NCBI RefSeq assembly: GCF_002797755.1
Contig: NZ_PGFI01000011.1
Location: 496,001 to 560,000 of the forward strand
Source of the DNA: Brevirhabdus pacifica
GTDB lineage: Bacteria; Pseudomonadota; Alphaproteobacteria; Rhodobacterales; Rhodobacteraceae
Direction: 5' to 3'
Length of the DNA stretch: 64,000 bases
Positions 27,296 through 36,186 of this stretch are shown here, in pieces. A model generated the notes under the pieces. It had not been told where the DNA came from. It saw only the letters and a program-made list of their open reading frames with translations, and ran no database searches. The number at the start of each line of letters is the position of its first letter. The stretch's first letter is position 1. Made by a program: the position numbers and the translations under genes.

Positions 27296-28807
27296 ATGAA
27301 AGATGATAAATTCGATAGAAATGGAGAAATGCGCGGAAAAAGACAGGCCGATGCGACACCTCATGCGGCGTCGCTGATCGAAGGTATGAGGGATTTCGGG
27401 TATACGCTGGAGACAGCGATGGCCGACATAATCGATAATTCTATCACTGCAGGTGCGTCGAAGGTGGAGATTCTGGCTGAGACCACAGGCGACGCCCCTT
27501 GGATTGCCGTGGTGGATGACGGTTCCGGCATGGATGAGGCAGAACTTATCGAGGCGATGCGCCCGGGGTCCCGAAATCCGCTGGAAGAGCGCGAAGGTCA
27601 CGACCTTGGGCGATTTGGTCTGGGCTTGAAGAGCGCCAGTTTCTCACAGTGCCGTCAGCTGTCAGTTATCTCCAGGAAGGTCGGCCTGACGTCGGCGGCA
27701 ACGTGGGATCTCGACAGGGTGGCAGAGACGAACGTCTGGGCCGTCGAGCTTGAAGATGACCTGTCGAGCATTCCTGCAGCGGACCACTTGCCGGAGACCG
27801 GTACAATTGTCCTGTGGCGCAAGCTCGATCGGCTTTCTGCTGGTTACCGGCACGACGCTACAAAGCGGGCTGCAGAGATCAACAAGGCTCTTACCGGAGC
27901 AGAAAGGCATCTCAGACTCTGCTTCCACCGATACATGGAAGGCACCCGTCCCGAAGTCCGACTTTTCCTGAATGGCCGGAGATTGTTGCCGGTCGATCCC
28001 TTTGCGCAGGATCACAAGGCTACGCAGGTGGATCCGGTCGAGGTCCTGCCATTAACCACGGGAACCGTGGAGACCCAGTGCTTCACCCTTCCACACCACA
28101 AGATGATGTCGCGCTCCGCATGGGACGACCTCGGCGGGCCAGAAGGGCATCTTCGATCTCAGGGATTCTACATCTACCGCGAAAGGCGCCTGATCATTGC
28201 CGGAAGCTGGCTCGGTTTGGCGCGCCAGACTGAATTGACCAAGCTCTCGCGTGTGCGAGTGGACATTCCAAATACCATGGACGCCGATTGGAAAATCGAC
28301 GTCCGGAAGGCGAATGCGCAGATGCCACCGATCGTCCGGGAGCGGCTGCGGAAGATTGTCGAACGCCTTCAGGGGACCTCCAAGCGCACCTACAAGCGGC
28401 GAGGACAGAAGCTCGTCGACGACAGGAAGCTGCCATTCTGGAATCGCGTACTGCAGGATGGGAAGATCATCTACAGACCAAATGTTGACCACCCGTCAAT
28501 CAGTGGATTCGAGGAGAGCCTTCCTGAGGAATTCCGGAACGGGTTTCGCACCTGCCTGAAACTGATTGGCTCCGGCCTTCCCATTGAGTCGTTGCACGCC
28601 GACATGCTGGGCGGGGCCGAGGATGTATTTGCGGAAGAGGCGGATTTCGTTTCGCTGTCGGAGGGCGCGGAAACCGCAATCCGGGCGCTTCGGGGGATGG
28701 GCATGGCAGTTTCTGACATTGTTGCGAACCTATGCACGAACGAGCCGCTGCGCAGCCACAAGGACGAGGTGCGCAGATTGGCGGAAGCCATTGAACAGGG
28801 GGAATAA
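27296..28807 (+). CDS. MORC/MutL-like GHKL ATPase of Mza-type defence system
   Basis: 503 aa. The GHKL ATPase motifs are intact: ETAMADIIDNSI (N-box, E39 and N48), VVDDGSGM (74-79) and DLGRFGLGLKSAS (103-115). The next 200 residues fit an S5-like transducer domain, and the C-terminal part is unassigned. Prokaryotic MORC and paraMORC proteins were linked by gene context to restriction systems with superfamily II helicases and nucleases, and a MutL-like ATPase is part of the Mza antiphage system. It would reorganise DNA-protein complexes on ATP binding. First of four co-directional genes; the stop is 2 nt before the Z1 start. The start at ATG 27296 has no good ribosome-binding site, so a nearby ATG could be used. 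Lower GC than the flanks. Confidence 0.9.
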   Translation: MKDDKFDRNGEMRGKRQADATPHAASLIEGMRDFGYTLETAMADIIDNSITAGASKVEILAETTGDAPWIAVVDDGSGMDEAELIEAMRPGSRNPLEEREGHDLGRFGLGLKSASFSQCRQLSVISRKVGLTSAATWDLDRVAETNVWAVELEDDLSSIPAADHLPETGTIVLWRKLDRLSAGYRHDATKRAAEINKALTGAERHLRLCFHRYMEGTRPEVRLFLNGRRLLPVDPFAQDHKATQVDPVEVLPLTTGTVETQCFTLPHHKMMSRSAWDDLGGPEGHLRSQGFYIYRERRLIIAGSWLGLARQTELTKLSRVRVDIPNTMDADWKIDVRKANAQMPPIVRERLRKIVERLQGTSKRTYKRRGQKLVDDRKLPFWNRVLQDGKIIYRPNVDHPSISGFEESLPEEFRNGFRTCLKLIGSGLPIESLHADMLGGAEDVFAEEADFVSLSEGAETAIRALRGMGMAVSDIVANLCTNEPLRSHKDEVRRLAEAIEQGE

Positions 28808-28809
28808 AA

Positions 28810-31557
28810 TTGAACGCCCAAATCGAACACCTTGACGGTATCGTGTCGCAATCTCTCGCGAATGAGCGGAGGACGGGAGATGAGCTGAGGATGCTCATCA
28901 CGACGTTGAACGGGGCGCTCAAGCTCGGGGTTGGTTCGGTCGATCAGGAGCAGCTTGCACGCGACATCGAGGAGAGGTTCGGCATCAGCATGGGCCTCGG
29001 GGCGATGGTTGATGATGAGGACTTCCGACCTTGGCTGCCGGAGGCCAAGGCATCGATCGAACCGTTCTATTGGGGGCGATACCGGAAGCTCATGCTGAAG
29101 AACGGCCTTCCCCAAGACGTCGTTACAGCTACTGATACCGTCACCGACGAGATCCTCGGGCGATTGGGAAACCCGAACCTCCAAGAGGAATGGGATCGCC
29201 GGGGCATGGTAGTTGGGCACGTCCAAAGCGGAAAAACCGGCAATTACACCGGTCTCATCTGCAAGGCGGCGGATGCCGGATACCGTCTGATCGTGGTTAT
29301 CGCGGGCATTCACAACAACCTGCGCAACCAGACCCAGGAACGGATTGACGAGGGCTTCATCGGCCGAGATACGGGCAGGCTCGCCATGAAAGGCCGGAAG
29401 GTGGGCAACAAGGCGATCGGCGTTGGACTTTTCGATGATCGGCGGACACCAGTCAGTCTGACCAATACGCTCACCGATTTCCGAAAGAATACCGCCACCA
29501 GCAATACAAGCGAGATCGACTCCTACAAGGTTCCGGTCGTCCTAGTCATCAAGAAGAACCATTCGACCCTCAAGAATCTGCTCGACTGGCTGCGTGAGAA
29601 TAGCGCCAAAGGAGATGCCCAGATGATCAGCCAGCCGATGCTGCTGATCGATGACGAGGCAGATAATGCCTCCATCAATACCAAATATTCGAAGGAGGAG
29701 ATCACCAGGATTAACGGACAAATCCGCGACCTGCTGGGGATGTTCCACCGCAGCTGCTACGTCGGATACACGGCCACTCCCTTCGCAAACATCTTCGTGG
29801 ACCCGGACTCTTATGATGAAGCAAAGAAAGAGGACCTCTTCCCAAGGCATTTCATCGTAGGCCTCGATGCGCCGACCAACTATTTTGGGCCGAAGAAGAT
29901 ATTCGTGGATGGGCTGCCAGAGGAAGGTGAACCCACCTGGCTGCGCTACATTTCGGACAATGAAGACATCCTTCCGATCAAGCACAAGATTGATCAGAGC
30001 TTCGACGAGCTTCCTGACAGTCTTCTCACGGCCCTGCGCACATTCCTAATTGCACGAACGATACGGAATTTGCGTGGCCAAGCCCGTTCACATTGCTCGA
30101 TGCTGGTAAATGCCAGCCGCTTCACCGATATGCAGGGAAAGATCCGCAACCGTATTCATGAGCGTCTGGACGTGATGCTGGACTCGCTTCGCGTCAACGG
30201 CGCTCGTGGTGCGGATGGGTTGAGCGATCCCGAGATTTCTGCACTTCGGCAGGTATGGGCAGAAGAATATTCGGACCTCGAGTTCGATTGGCATCAAATT
30301 CAGGGCGCCATGCTCGAAGCTGTCGCCGCAGCCAAGGTCGTCGAGGTGAATAGCCGGGCTAACGGCCTCGATTATTCGAACGATGGCAGCATCGGGCAGA
30401 CACTCATCGCGGTCGGCGGCTTCTCGTTATCCCGAGGACTGACGCTTGAGGGGCTCACCGTGACATGGTTTCTGCGCAATACCATGATGTACGACACCCT
30501 TATGCAGATGGGGCGCTGGTTCGGCTACCGAGGCGGCTACGAGGATGTCTGCCGCATCTGGATGCCCGTCGATGCGATCGACTGGTACACACACATCGCC
30601 GAAGCCACCGACGAGCTCCATCAGGAGCTGAAGAAAATGCAGAAAGCCAAGGCCACACCGGCCGACTTCGGCCTCGCCGTGCGGAGCCACCCAACCTCGC
30701 TGATGGTCACTGCGCGGAACAAGATGGGGTCGGGCCAGAAGCACGTCATGATCGGCCTTTCCAACGCATGGGTCGAGACGGCGAAGATCAGCGCGCGTGT
30801 CGATGATCTGACCAGAAACGAGGAAGCGGCGGTCCGTTTCCTCGAGGCGGTCGAGGAGGCTGGGCATCGGCAGGAGAAGGCCGAGAAAGTCCCTGGAGGC
30901 TATCTGTTACGTGGTGTCGATGTGGAAAACATCGATAACTTCCTTCTTGCATGGAGGAGCCATGATCAGGCGTTTCTCACCCAGACCGGACCCATCCGGA
31001 GCTACATTCGTGATCGCAGGCGGGACGAACTCAAGAACTGGGATGTGCTCGTCACCAGTGTGAACAGCGAGGGTCCCGAGGCGGAAATTGCCAACTGGAC
31101 CGTTGGGCCGCAATTGCGCCGGATCGGTTATGCAGACCTCGCCGATGATCTTCTGTCGATCAGTGGCAAGAGGGCGCGCATCGCTTCGCGTGGTGTCGAG
31201 AGGATCGGAGTGGATCCGGAGAAAGCGTCAGAGGCGGAAGCGCTCTACAGAAGTGTCGAGAGGATTGCCGTAGATACTCGTATCTCCTATCCGGACCGCA
31301 TCTACCGGGCAGTTCGGGACAGGCCGCTCTTCGTGCTTCATGTGGTCCGGGTGCGTCCTCCGGAAGGCGAGGACGCGAATCGGCCACATCTTGATCGGAT
31401 CCCCGATCAGCCGATCATCGGCTGGTCCATCAGTTTCCCTCAGTCGGCTCGTCCGAATCAGCGGGTGGAATACGTGATCAACACGGTCAAGTTCCGCGAG
31501 CTGTATGGCGCCGAAGATGAGGAGCCGGACGATGGAGCGCTCGAAGATGACGCCTGA
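28810..31557 (+). CDS. Z1-domain helicase-like ATPase of Mza-type defence system (TTG start)
   Basis: 915 aa. Walker A GHVQSGKTGNYTG (136-148), Walker B-like LLIDDEADNAS (DDEAD 281-285), motif GYTATPFANIFVDP (319 on) and QMGRWFGYRGGYEDVCRIW near 570 are the marks of the Z1 (PF10593) superfamily II-type domain found with MORC ATPases. The start is TTG 28810, right after GGGGAATAAAA and 2 nt beyond the ATPase stop. It probably acts with the ATPase and the PD-(D/E)XK protein as a DNA-translocating or remodelling complex against foreign DNA. The 3' end overlaps the next gene. Confidence 0.92.
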   Translation: MNAQIEHLDGIVSQSLANERRTGDELRMLITTLNGALKLGVGSVDQEQLARDIEERFGISMGLGAMVDDEDFRPWLPEAKASIEPFYWGRYRKLMLKNGLPQDVVTATDTVTDEILGRLGNPNLQEEWDRRGMVVGHVQSGKTGNYTGLICKAADAGYRLIVVIAGIHNNLRNQTQERIDEGFIGRDTGRLAMKGRKVGNKAIGVGLFDDRRTPVSLTNTLTDFRKNTATSNTSEIDSYKVPVVLVIKKNHSTLKNLLDWLRENSAKGDAQMISQPMLLIDDEADNASINTKYSKEEITRINGQIRDLLGMFHRSCYVGYTATPFANIFVDPDSYDEAKKEDLFPRHFIVGLDAPTNYFGPKKIFVDGLPEEGEPTWLRYISDNEDILPIKHKIDQSFDELPDSLLTALRTFLIARTIRNLRGQARSHCSMLVNASRFTDMQGKIRNRIHERLDVMLDSLRVNGARGADGLSDPEISALRQVWAEEYSDLEFDWHQIQGAMLEAVAAAKVVEVNSRANGLDYSNDGSIGQTLIAVGGFSLSRGLTLEGLTVTWFLRNTMMYDTLMQMGRWFGYRGGYEDVCRIWMPVDAIDWYTHIAEATDELHQELKKMQKAKATPADFGLAVRSHPTSLMVTARNKMGSGQKHVMIGLSNAWVETAKISARVDDLTRNEEAAVRFLEAVEEAGHRQEKAEKVPGGYLLRGVDVENIDNFLLAWRSHDQAFLTQTGPIRSYIRDRRRDELKNWDVLVTSVNSEGPEAEIANWTVGPQLRRIGYADLADDLLSISGKRARIASRGVERIGVDPEKASEAEALYRSVERIAVDTRISYPDRIYRAVRDRPLFVLHVVRVRPPEGEDANRPHLDRIPDQPIIGWSISFPQSARPNQRVEYVINTVKFRELYGAEDEEPDDGALEDDA

Positions 31558-32506
31558 AAGCCCATGGGAGCCTATCGAGCCTGGAGTCGCTCACCGCGTC
31601 GACAAGAACGGACGGCACGACTTCTTCTGGAGCAGGATGCCCGACCGGTCCCCGGCACTTGTTCTGCGCCTGGACAACGTCATAAAGCCTATTCAACCTC
31701 TCCCCAAGTTGCGCCACGTCGGGGCTTTCTACCGGGTCGTCGAGGGGCGGAACTGCTATTGCCTCACGCTGAATGAGCGCAGTCATCTGGATCTGTTCGA
31801 GACACTTTGCCGAGATGTCGTGGGGGCAGCCGAGGCGGCCGAGGATTTGCAATCTGCGCTGCAACGGGCCGTGCGCCGTACGATGCGTTGGCACCATTTG
31901 CTTCGTGGTGGTGGGCTAGGGTTGAGCATCGAGGAACAACGCGGCTTGGTCGGAGAGCTGACCCTACTGCGGGAACTTGTTGCCGAGATCGGTCCGATGG
32001 CCGCTGCAGAGGCCTGGCGCGGACCCGAGGAGAGCGCCAAGGACTTCGAACTGCCGGGCCTCTACATAGAGTGCAAGGCACGGAGAAGCGCCGCGCATCC
32101 TAAAGTCCGGATATCGTCAGAAGCACAGCTGATGGACATACCCGGCGCCAGACTATTTCTGCGCGTCCAGGATGTGGACACGGCGCTTGATGGCGACGGT
32201 GGAAACCTGGTCCAGCACGTCGAGCGGACTGGCACGTTGTTCGAAAATGACTTCGTTGCGTATGATGTTTGGGAACAGCGCCTCATTGGAACCGGCTACG
32301 ATCCGGAATTGGTGGAGGAAAACAGGACCTGGCATCTCGGAGCCGTGCGGATGTTCGAGGTGCGCGACGGGTTTCCTCGAATTGTGCCGCCTCTACCAGC
32401 GGGCGTCGAAGCCGTCGAGTACGGCATTCGCCTGTCCGATTGCGCCGACTTTCAGGCCAGCGGCAATCTAAAGCAGCTATTTTTCGAGAGTAAGTGCAAT
32501 GTCTGA
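31532..32506 (+). CDS. PD-(D/E)XK nuclease-like protein (DUF4420 type) of Mza system
   Basis: 324 aa. The predicted nuclease core has E142 in GLVGELTLLREL, D171 in AKDFELPGLYIECKARR, and E180-x-K182 in IECK, the full PD-(D/E)XK set, so it is probably an active endonuclease. The fold fits DUF4420 (PF14390), the DUF component of Mza. ATG 31532 is chosen because GAGGAG lies seven bases upstream; ATG 31505 and 31547 are in frame too. It overlaps the Z1 gene by 26 nt and the AIPR gene by 8 nt, so the four proteins are likely made together. Confidence 0.88.
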   Translation: MERSKMTPESPWEPIEPGVAHRVDKNGRHDFFWSRMPDRSPALVLRLDNVIKPIQPLPKLRHVGAFYRVVEGRNCYCLTLNERSHLDLFETLCRDVVGAAEAAEDLQSALQRAVRRTMRWHHLLRGGGLGLSIEEQRGLVGELTLLRELVAEIGPMAAAEAWRGPEESAKDFELPGLYIECKARRSAAHPKVRISSEAQLMDIPGARLFLRVQDVDTALDGDGGNLVQHVERTGTLFENDFVAYDVWEQRLIGTGYDPELVEENRTWHLGAVRMFEVRDGFPRIVPPLPAGVEAVEYGIRLSDCADFQASGNLKQLFFESKCNV

Positions 32507-34604
32507 TCTGGAAGAATTCCATCACAGCCTGATCGCCGATATTCAGGGTGATGCCGATGCGTTAGGCCTCTACACGCAGGAAGCCTTCTTCGAGAAGATC
32601 GGCGAAATCCTGACCGAGGCCGGTGAGATCGATCAATCTGACTATTGCCACTTCGAAGGACAGCGGCAGTCTGTCCGGGAGGGCAAGAGGCGTCGATTGT
32701 CTCTTGCTGTTTCGGGACATGGCGGCGATCCGGCCGACGCCGGAGACGTGCTTTCGCTAATCCTGTGCGACTTTCAGGTAAACGCCGAAGTACGCAGGAC
32801 CGATGGAAAATTTCTGAAAGCCCAGTTCAATCGGCTTGTGGAATTCCTGCGCCATGCCAGGACTTCCGATTTTTCGGACGAACTCGAGGAGACGAGCCAC
32901 GCGGCCCAGTTGTCGGACCTGATTCAAACCCGCTGGAAGAGCATCGAAAAGATCAAGCTGATCTATGTCACGAACTCGGACAACCGCGCCGTCGTCGATG
33001 CGCGCCCCGCAGGCAGTATCGGCGAAAAGCCGGTTACCTACAGCGTCTGGGATCTGAAACGCCTACAGGCCTTCGTCGAGCAGGGGAGGGCGAGAGCAGA
33101 CATGACCGTGCGATTTGCCGAGGACTTCGGCGGTGGAGTTCCGGTCCTGAAGGCATCGGGTTCCGACACCGCTTTCGAAAGCTACATTGCTGTCATACCA
33201 GGGGCGCAACTGGCGGAGATCTACGATCGCTGGGGCGCGCGGCTTCTCGAATCGAACGTGCGATCCTTTCTCCAGGCGCGGGGCAATGTGAACAAGGGGA
33301 TCCGGAAGACCATCATGGAAGAGCCCCAGATGTTCCTAGCCTACAATAACGGTCTCGCTGCCACGGCTGAAGGGGTGGAACTCGAGCAGACCGCGGACGG
33401 CCTGCTGATGGTGACTGCCGAAAACCTCCAGATCGTCAACGGCGGGCAGACCACTGCATCACTTCACGCCGCAAGGAAGAAGGCTGGCGACGGAATGAAG
33501 GACATCTATGTCCAGATGAAGCTAAACGTCATTCCGACCATCTCCGCGGATTCCGTGGTGCCGAGGATATCTGAATTTGCCAACAGTCAGAACAAGGTCG
33601 CCGCAGCCGACTTCTTTGCCAACCATCCCTTTCATATCCGGATTGAGGAGCTTTCCCGAAAGATCCTCGCGCCCGCCGGGGAGGCTGGCTATCGCGAGAC
33701 CAAGTGGTTCTACGAACGGGCGCGTGGGCAGTATGCGGACGAACGGAGCCGCAAGACTGATGCCGAGAAGAAGAAATGGGATGCGGAGTTCCCGAAGAAC
33801 CAGTTCTTCACCAAGACAGATCTGGCCAAGTTCGAGAATTCATGGTCAGGGCGTCCGGAATGGGTGTCGAAAGGCGCCCAGAAGAACTTTGCCGAATTCG
33901 CGAAAACGATCGAGAGGGTCTGGGGACGCAGTGGAGCGAAGATCAATGAGGTCTGGTACCGCAACTTAGTCACAAAGGCGATCATCTTCCGGCGCTTGGA
34001 GAAGCTCGTGTCGGCTCAGGAGTGGTATGAGGGCGGATACCGGGCCAACATTGTCACATATGCCATCGCGAAGGTCGCCCACGATGCTCGGGAGATGGAG
34101 AAGGTCATTGATCTCTCCCGGATCTGGCGGGCACAGGCGGTGCCGAGCTCCTTGGAGGAGGCGTTGCTTGTAGCAGCTGCGGAAGCCCAGGACATCATAA
34201 CCAATCCGCCGGATGGCGTCCGCAACATGTCCGAGTGGGCGAAGACGCAGGCCTGCTGGAAAGCTTTCTCTGAACGAAAGCTCTGCTATGACAACGCATT
34301 TCAGCAGGTTCTCGTGGACGAGGATGATGCGAAGTCCGAGGAGGACGAGGTCACGGACGACGAAAACCTGACAAAGAGTGTCGAAGCCCAGACGCGCGTC
34401 TTCGAACTGGGGGCGGCATTCTGGGCCGAAGCCAAGATGTGGGGCCGGAGTCATCGGCTGCTTTCACCGGCCGAATATAACACCCTCGAAATCTGTGCGA
34501 AGATACCTACTCGCCTGCCGACTGAGCGGCAGACCGAATTTGCTTTGGAGATCCTTGCAAGACTTGAGGCCGAGGGCTTCGGGGCTGCTGAGGTAGCCGA
34601 GTAG
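32499..34604 (+). CDS. AIPR family abortive-infection protein of Mza system
   Basis: 701 aa. The AIPR (PF10592) core is clear: LLESNVRSFLQARGNVNKGI, QMFLAYNNGLAATAEGVELE, and LQIVNGGQTTASLHAARKK, followed by a segment on residues needed for FANSQNKVAAADFF. AIPR proteins are found in phage-exclusion and restriction loci; the biochemical activity is not settled. A Glu/Asp-rich stretch (about 607-625, EDDAKSEEDEVTDDE) lies near the C-terminus. Last gene of the four-gene unit, it ends 1 nt before the stop of the convergent methyltransferase gene, leaving no room for a terminator. Confidence 0.92.
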   Translation: MSDLEEFHHSLIADIQGDADALGLYTQEAFFEKIGEILTEAGEIDQSDYCHFEGQRQSVREGKRRRLSLAVSGHGGDPADAGDVLSLILCDFQVNAEVRRTDGKFLKAQFNRLVEFLRHARTSDFSDELEETSHAAQLSDLIQTRWKSIEKIKLIYVTNSDNRAVVDARPAGSIGEKPVTYSVWDLKRLQAFVEQGRARADMTVRFAEDFGGGVPVLKASGSDTAFESYIAVIPGAQLAEIYDRWGARLLESNVRSFLQARGNVNKGIRKTIMEEPQMFLAYNNGLAATAEGVELEQTADGLLMVTAENLQIVNGGQTTASLHAARKKAGDGMKDIYVQMKLNVIPTISADSVVPRISEFANSQNKVAAADFFANHPFHIRIEELSRKILAPAGEAGYRETKWFYERARGQYADERSRKTDAEKKKWDAEFPKNQFFTKTDLAKFENSWSGRPEWVSKGAQKNFAEFAKTIERVWGRSGAKINEVWYRNLVTKAIIFRRLEKLVSAQEWYEGGYRANIVTYAIAKVAHDAREMEKVIDLSRIWRAQAVPSSLEEALLVAAAEAQDIITNPPDGVRNMSEWAKTQACWKAFSERKLCYDNAFQQVLVDEDDAKSEEDEVTDDENLTKSVEAQTRVFELGAAFWAEAKMWGRSHRLLSPAEYNTLEICAKIPTRLPTERQTEFALEILARLEAEGFGAAEVAE

Positions 34605-34605
34605 T

Positions 34606-36099
34606 TCAGTCTATCAGGCGTCGCACTGCCTTCGCGATCTGGAAGGCCAGATACGGCGGCACGGCGTTGCCGACCTGATGATACTGCTGCGTGCGCGGAC
34701 CGCAGAAGAAGTAGTCGTCAGGGAATGTCTGAAGCCGGGCGGCCTCGCGAACGGTAAGAGAACGGCATTGCGCCGGATCGGGATGGATAAAGTAGTGACC
34801 ATCCTTCGAGATGTGGCTCGTAACGGTCGTGGACGGTCTGGTCGCGACCTGCGTTCGGAAACGGTCGGCAAAGTCTCCTGAAGCGCGGTTGCGATGCCGG
34901 GGTTGCAGAAAGTCGGGGAATTCCGAGAGCTTCGGCGCACGGTCGTGAACCCGGGCGTAGGCAGCGGAGAACAGGTAACGACCGAGATCGTCGGGGATGT
35001 GGCCACGGGTTTCGTGCTGAAGAGCGGCTGAGAGGCGATCGTCTCTGATCCAGTCCTTGAGGTGATCAGGTAGGCGATCCGCGTCGAGAACCCTTCGTGA
35101 TAGGCGCTTGCTCGGCAATGCTTCGTCGCGAGCCAGATGCAGGGCGATATCTCGGACCCCGGGGTCAATACTTCCATGACTCGCGATCGCCTCCGCTTGT
35201 GCCTTGACCGTACTCTGCCACGCGCTCGTTTCGTCTTGCCTGCTGAGCCCGCTTCGCAGCTTCCAGAGGTCTTCGATCACCTCGGCCACGGTAACAGGGT
35301 CTGCGGGGTCACCCAGCAGGGGAGAATTGACGTCAGGAACCGCCATGTCCTTGCGAATGCCGAGGACTATTACCCGGTGCCGTGCTTGAGGGACCCCGTG
35401 TTGTTCGGCCCTGATCAGGAAGTCTCTGCCGTCCGCACGTTGCCCGTCTGCAGGCGGAACGGCGGCCAATGGCAGCAGTCGGTAGCCGGTGCCGCCAGCG
35501 CCCTCCAGATCGTCGAGAACCCGACTGAATATCCCTCCACCATCCACCCTTGAGGAGAGCATGCCCTTCACATTCTCCATAACGAAGGCGGCCGGACGAA
35601 GCCTATCAAGGATGCGCACGTATTCGCGATAGAGGTAGTGCCGGTCATCCTCCTCAGCCACATACCCCGTTTTCCCCTTATTCCGGGATCGACCAGCCAG
35701 CGAGTATGCCTGACAGGGGGGGCCGCCGATCAGGATCGTATCTCCGTGGTTCGCCTCGCGCGCCTTGTCCAGTTCGACCGCGATCTCCTCGAACACGCCG
35801 TGTGCACCAAGAACTCTGCGGCGCACTTCGCCCTGCGCCAGCTTCCAGTTCGACGGATAGAGCTCGGACCACGAGGGCAGCACCGTTCCTGTATTCAGCG
35901 CCTCGTAGTACTCCGGCGGGAAGCTGTCGAAGCTGCGTAGAAACGATCGCAGCCTAAGCGTCTGCACTGCATAATCATCCATCTCCACGGACAGATGGAT
36001 ATCCATGGGTGTTGCCGGGTTTCGGCCGGCTCGGGAAAATCCTTCGCCAAGCCCTCCAGGGCCGGCGAACAGATCGATGATGGCGAAGTTTCTTGGCAA
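34606..36099 (-). CDS. DNA (cytosine-5) methyltransferase (TTG start)
   Basis: 497 aa. C5 methyltransferase motifs in order: DLFAGPGGLGEGF (I, 9-21), GGPPCQAYS with catalytic C129 (IV), FVMENVKGML (VI), QARHRVIVLGIR (VIII), SLTVREAARLQTFPDDYFF (IX), YHQVGNAVPPYLAF (X). The target-recognition region between VIII and IX is long (about 200 residues), so the recognition site cannot be read. The start is TTG 36099 with GGAGG six bases upstream; an ATG 36 codons earlier would overlap the vsr start and lacks family residues. Divergent from vsr and convergent with the AIPR gene. It probably marks host DNA for the adjacent Mza-type system. Confidence 0.95.
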   Translation of the reverse strand: MPRNFAIIDLFAGPGGLGEGFSRAGRNPATPMDIHLSVEMDDYAVQTLRLRSFLRSFDSFPPEYYEALNTGTVLPSWSELYPSNWKLAQGEVRRRVLGAHGVFEEIAVELDKAREANHGDTILIGGPPCQAYSLAGRSRNKGKTGYVAEEDDRHYLYREYVRILDRLRPAAFVMENVKGMLSSRVDGGGIFSRVLDDLEGAGGTGYRLLPLAAVPPADGQRADGRDFLIRAEQHGVPQARHRVIVLGIRKDMAVPDVNSPLLGDPADPVTVAEVIEDLWKLRSGLSRQDETSAWQSTVKAQAEAIASHGSIDPGVRDIALHLARDEALPSKRLSRRVLDADRLPDHLKDWIRDDRLSAALQHETRGHIPDDLGRYLFSAAYARVHDRAPKLSEFPDFLQPRHRNRASGDFADRFRTQVATRPSTTVTSHISKDGHYFIHPDPAQCRSLTVREAARLQTFPDDYFFCGPRTQQYHQVGNAVPPYLAFQIAKAVRRLID

Positions 36100-36186
36100 A
36101 GGACACCTCCGGGATATGTGTCTTCTACCAGGTCTGCGTAATCCCGCCAGGTCGAAAATGCATCCGAGAATGACTACATTCAGTCC

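Noticed and set aside
28471-29313. 280-codon minus-strand frame across the ATPase/Z1 junction
   Set aside because: Antisense to two genes with complete catalytic motifs; no domain recognised.
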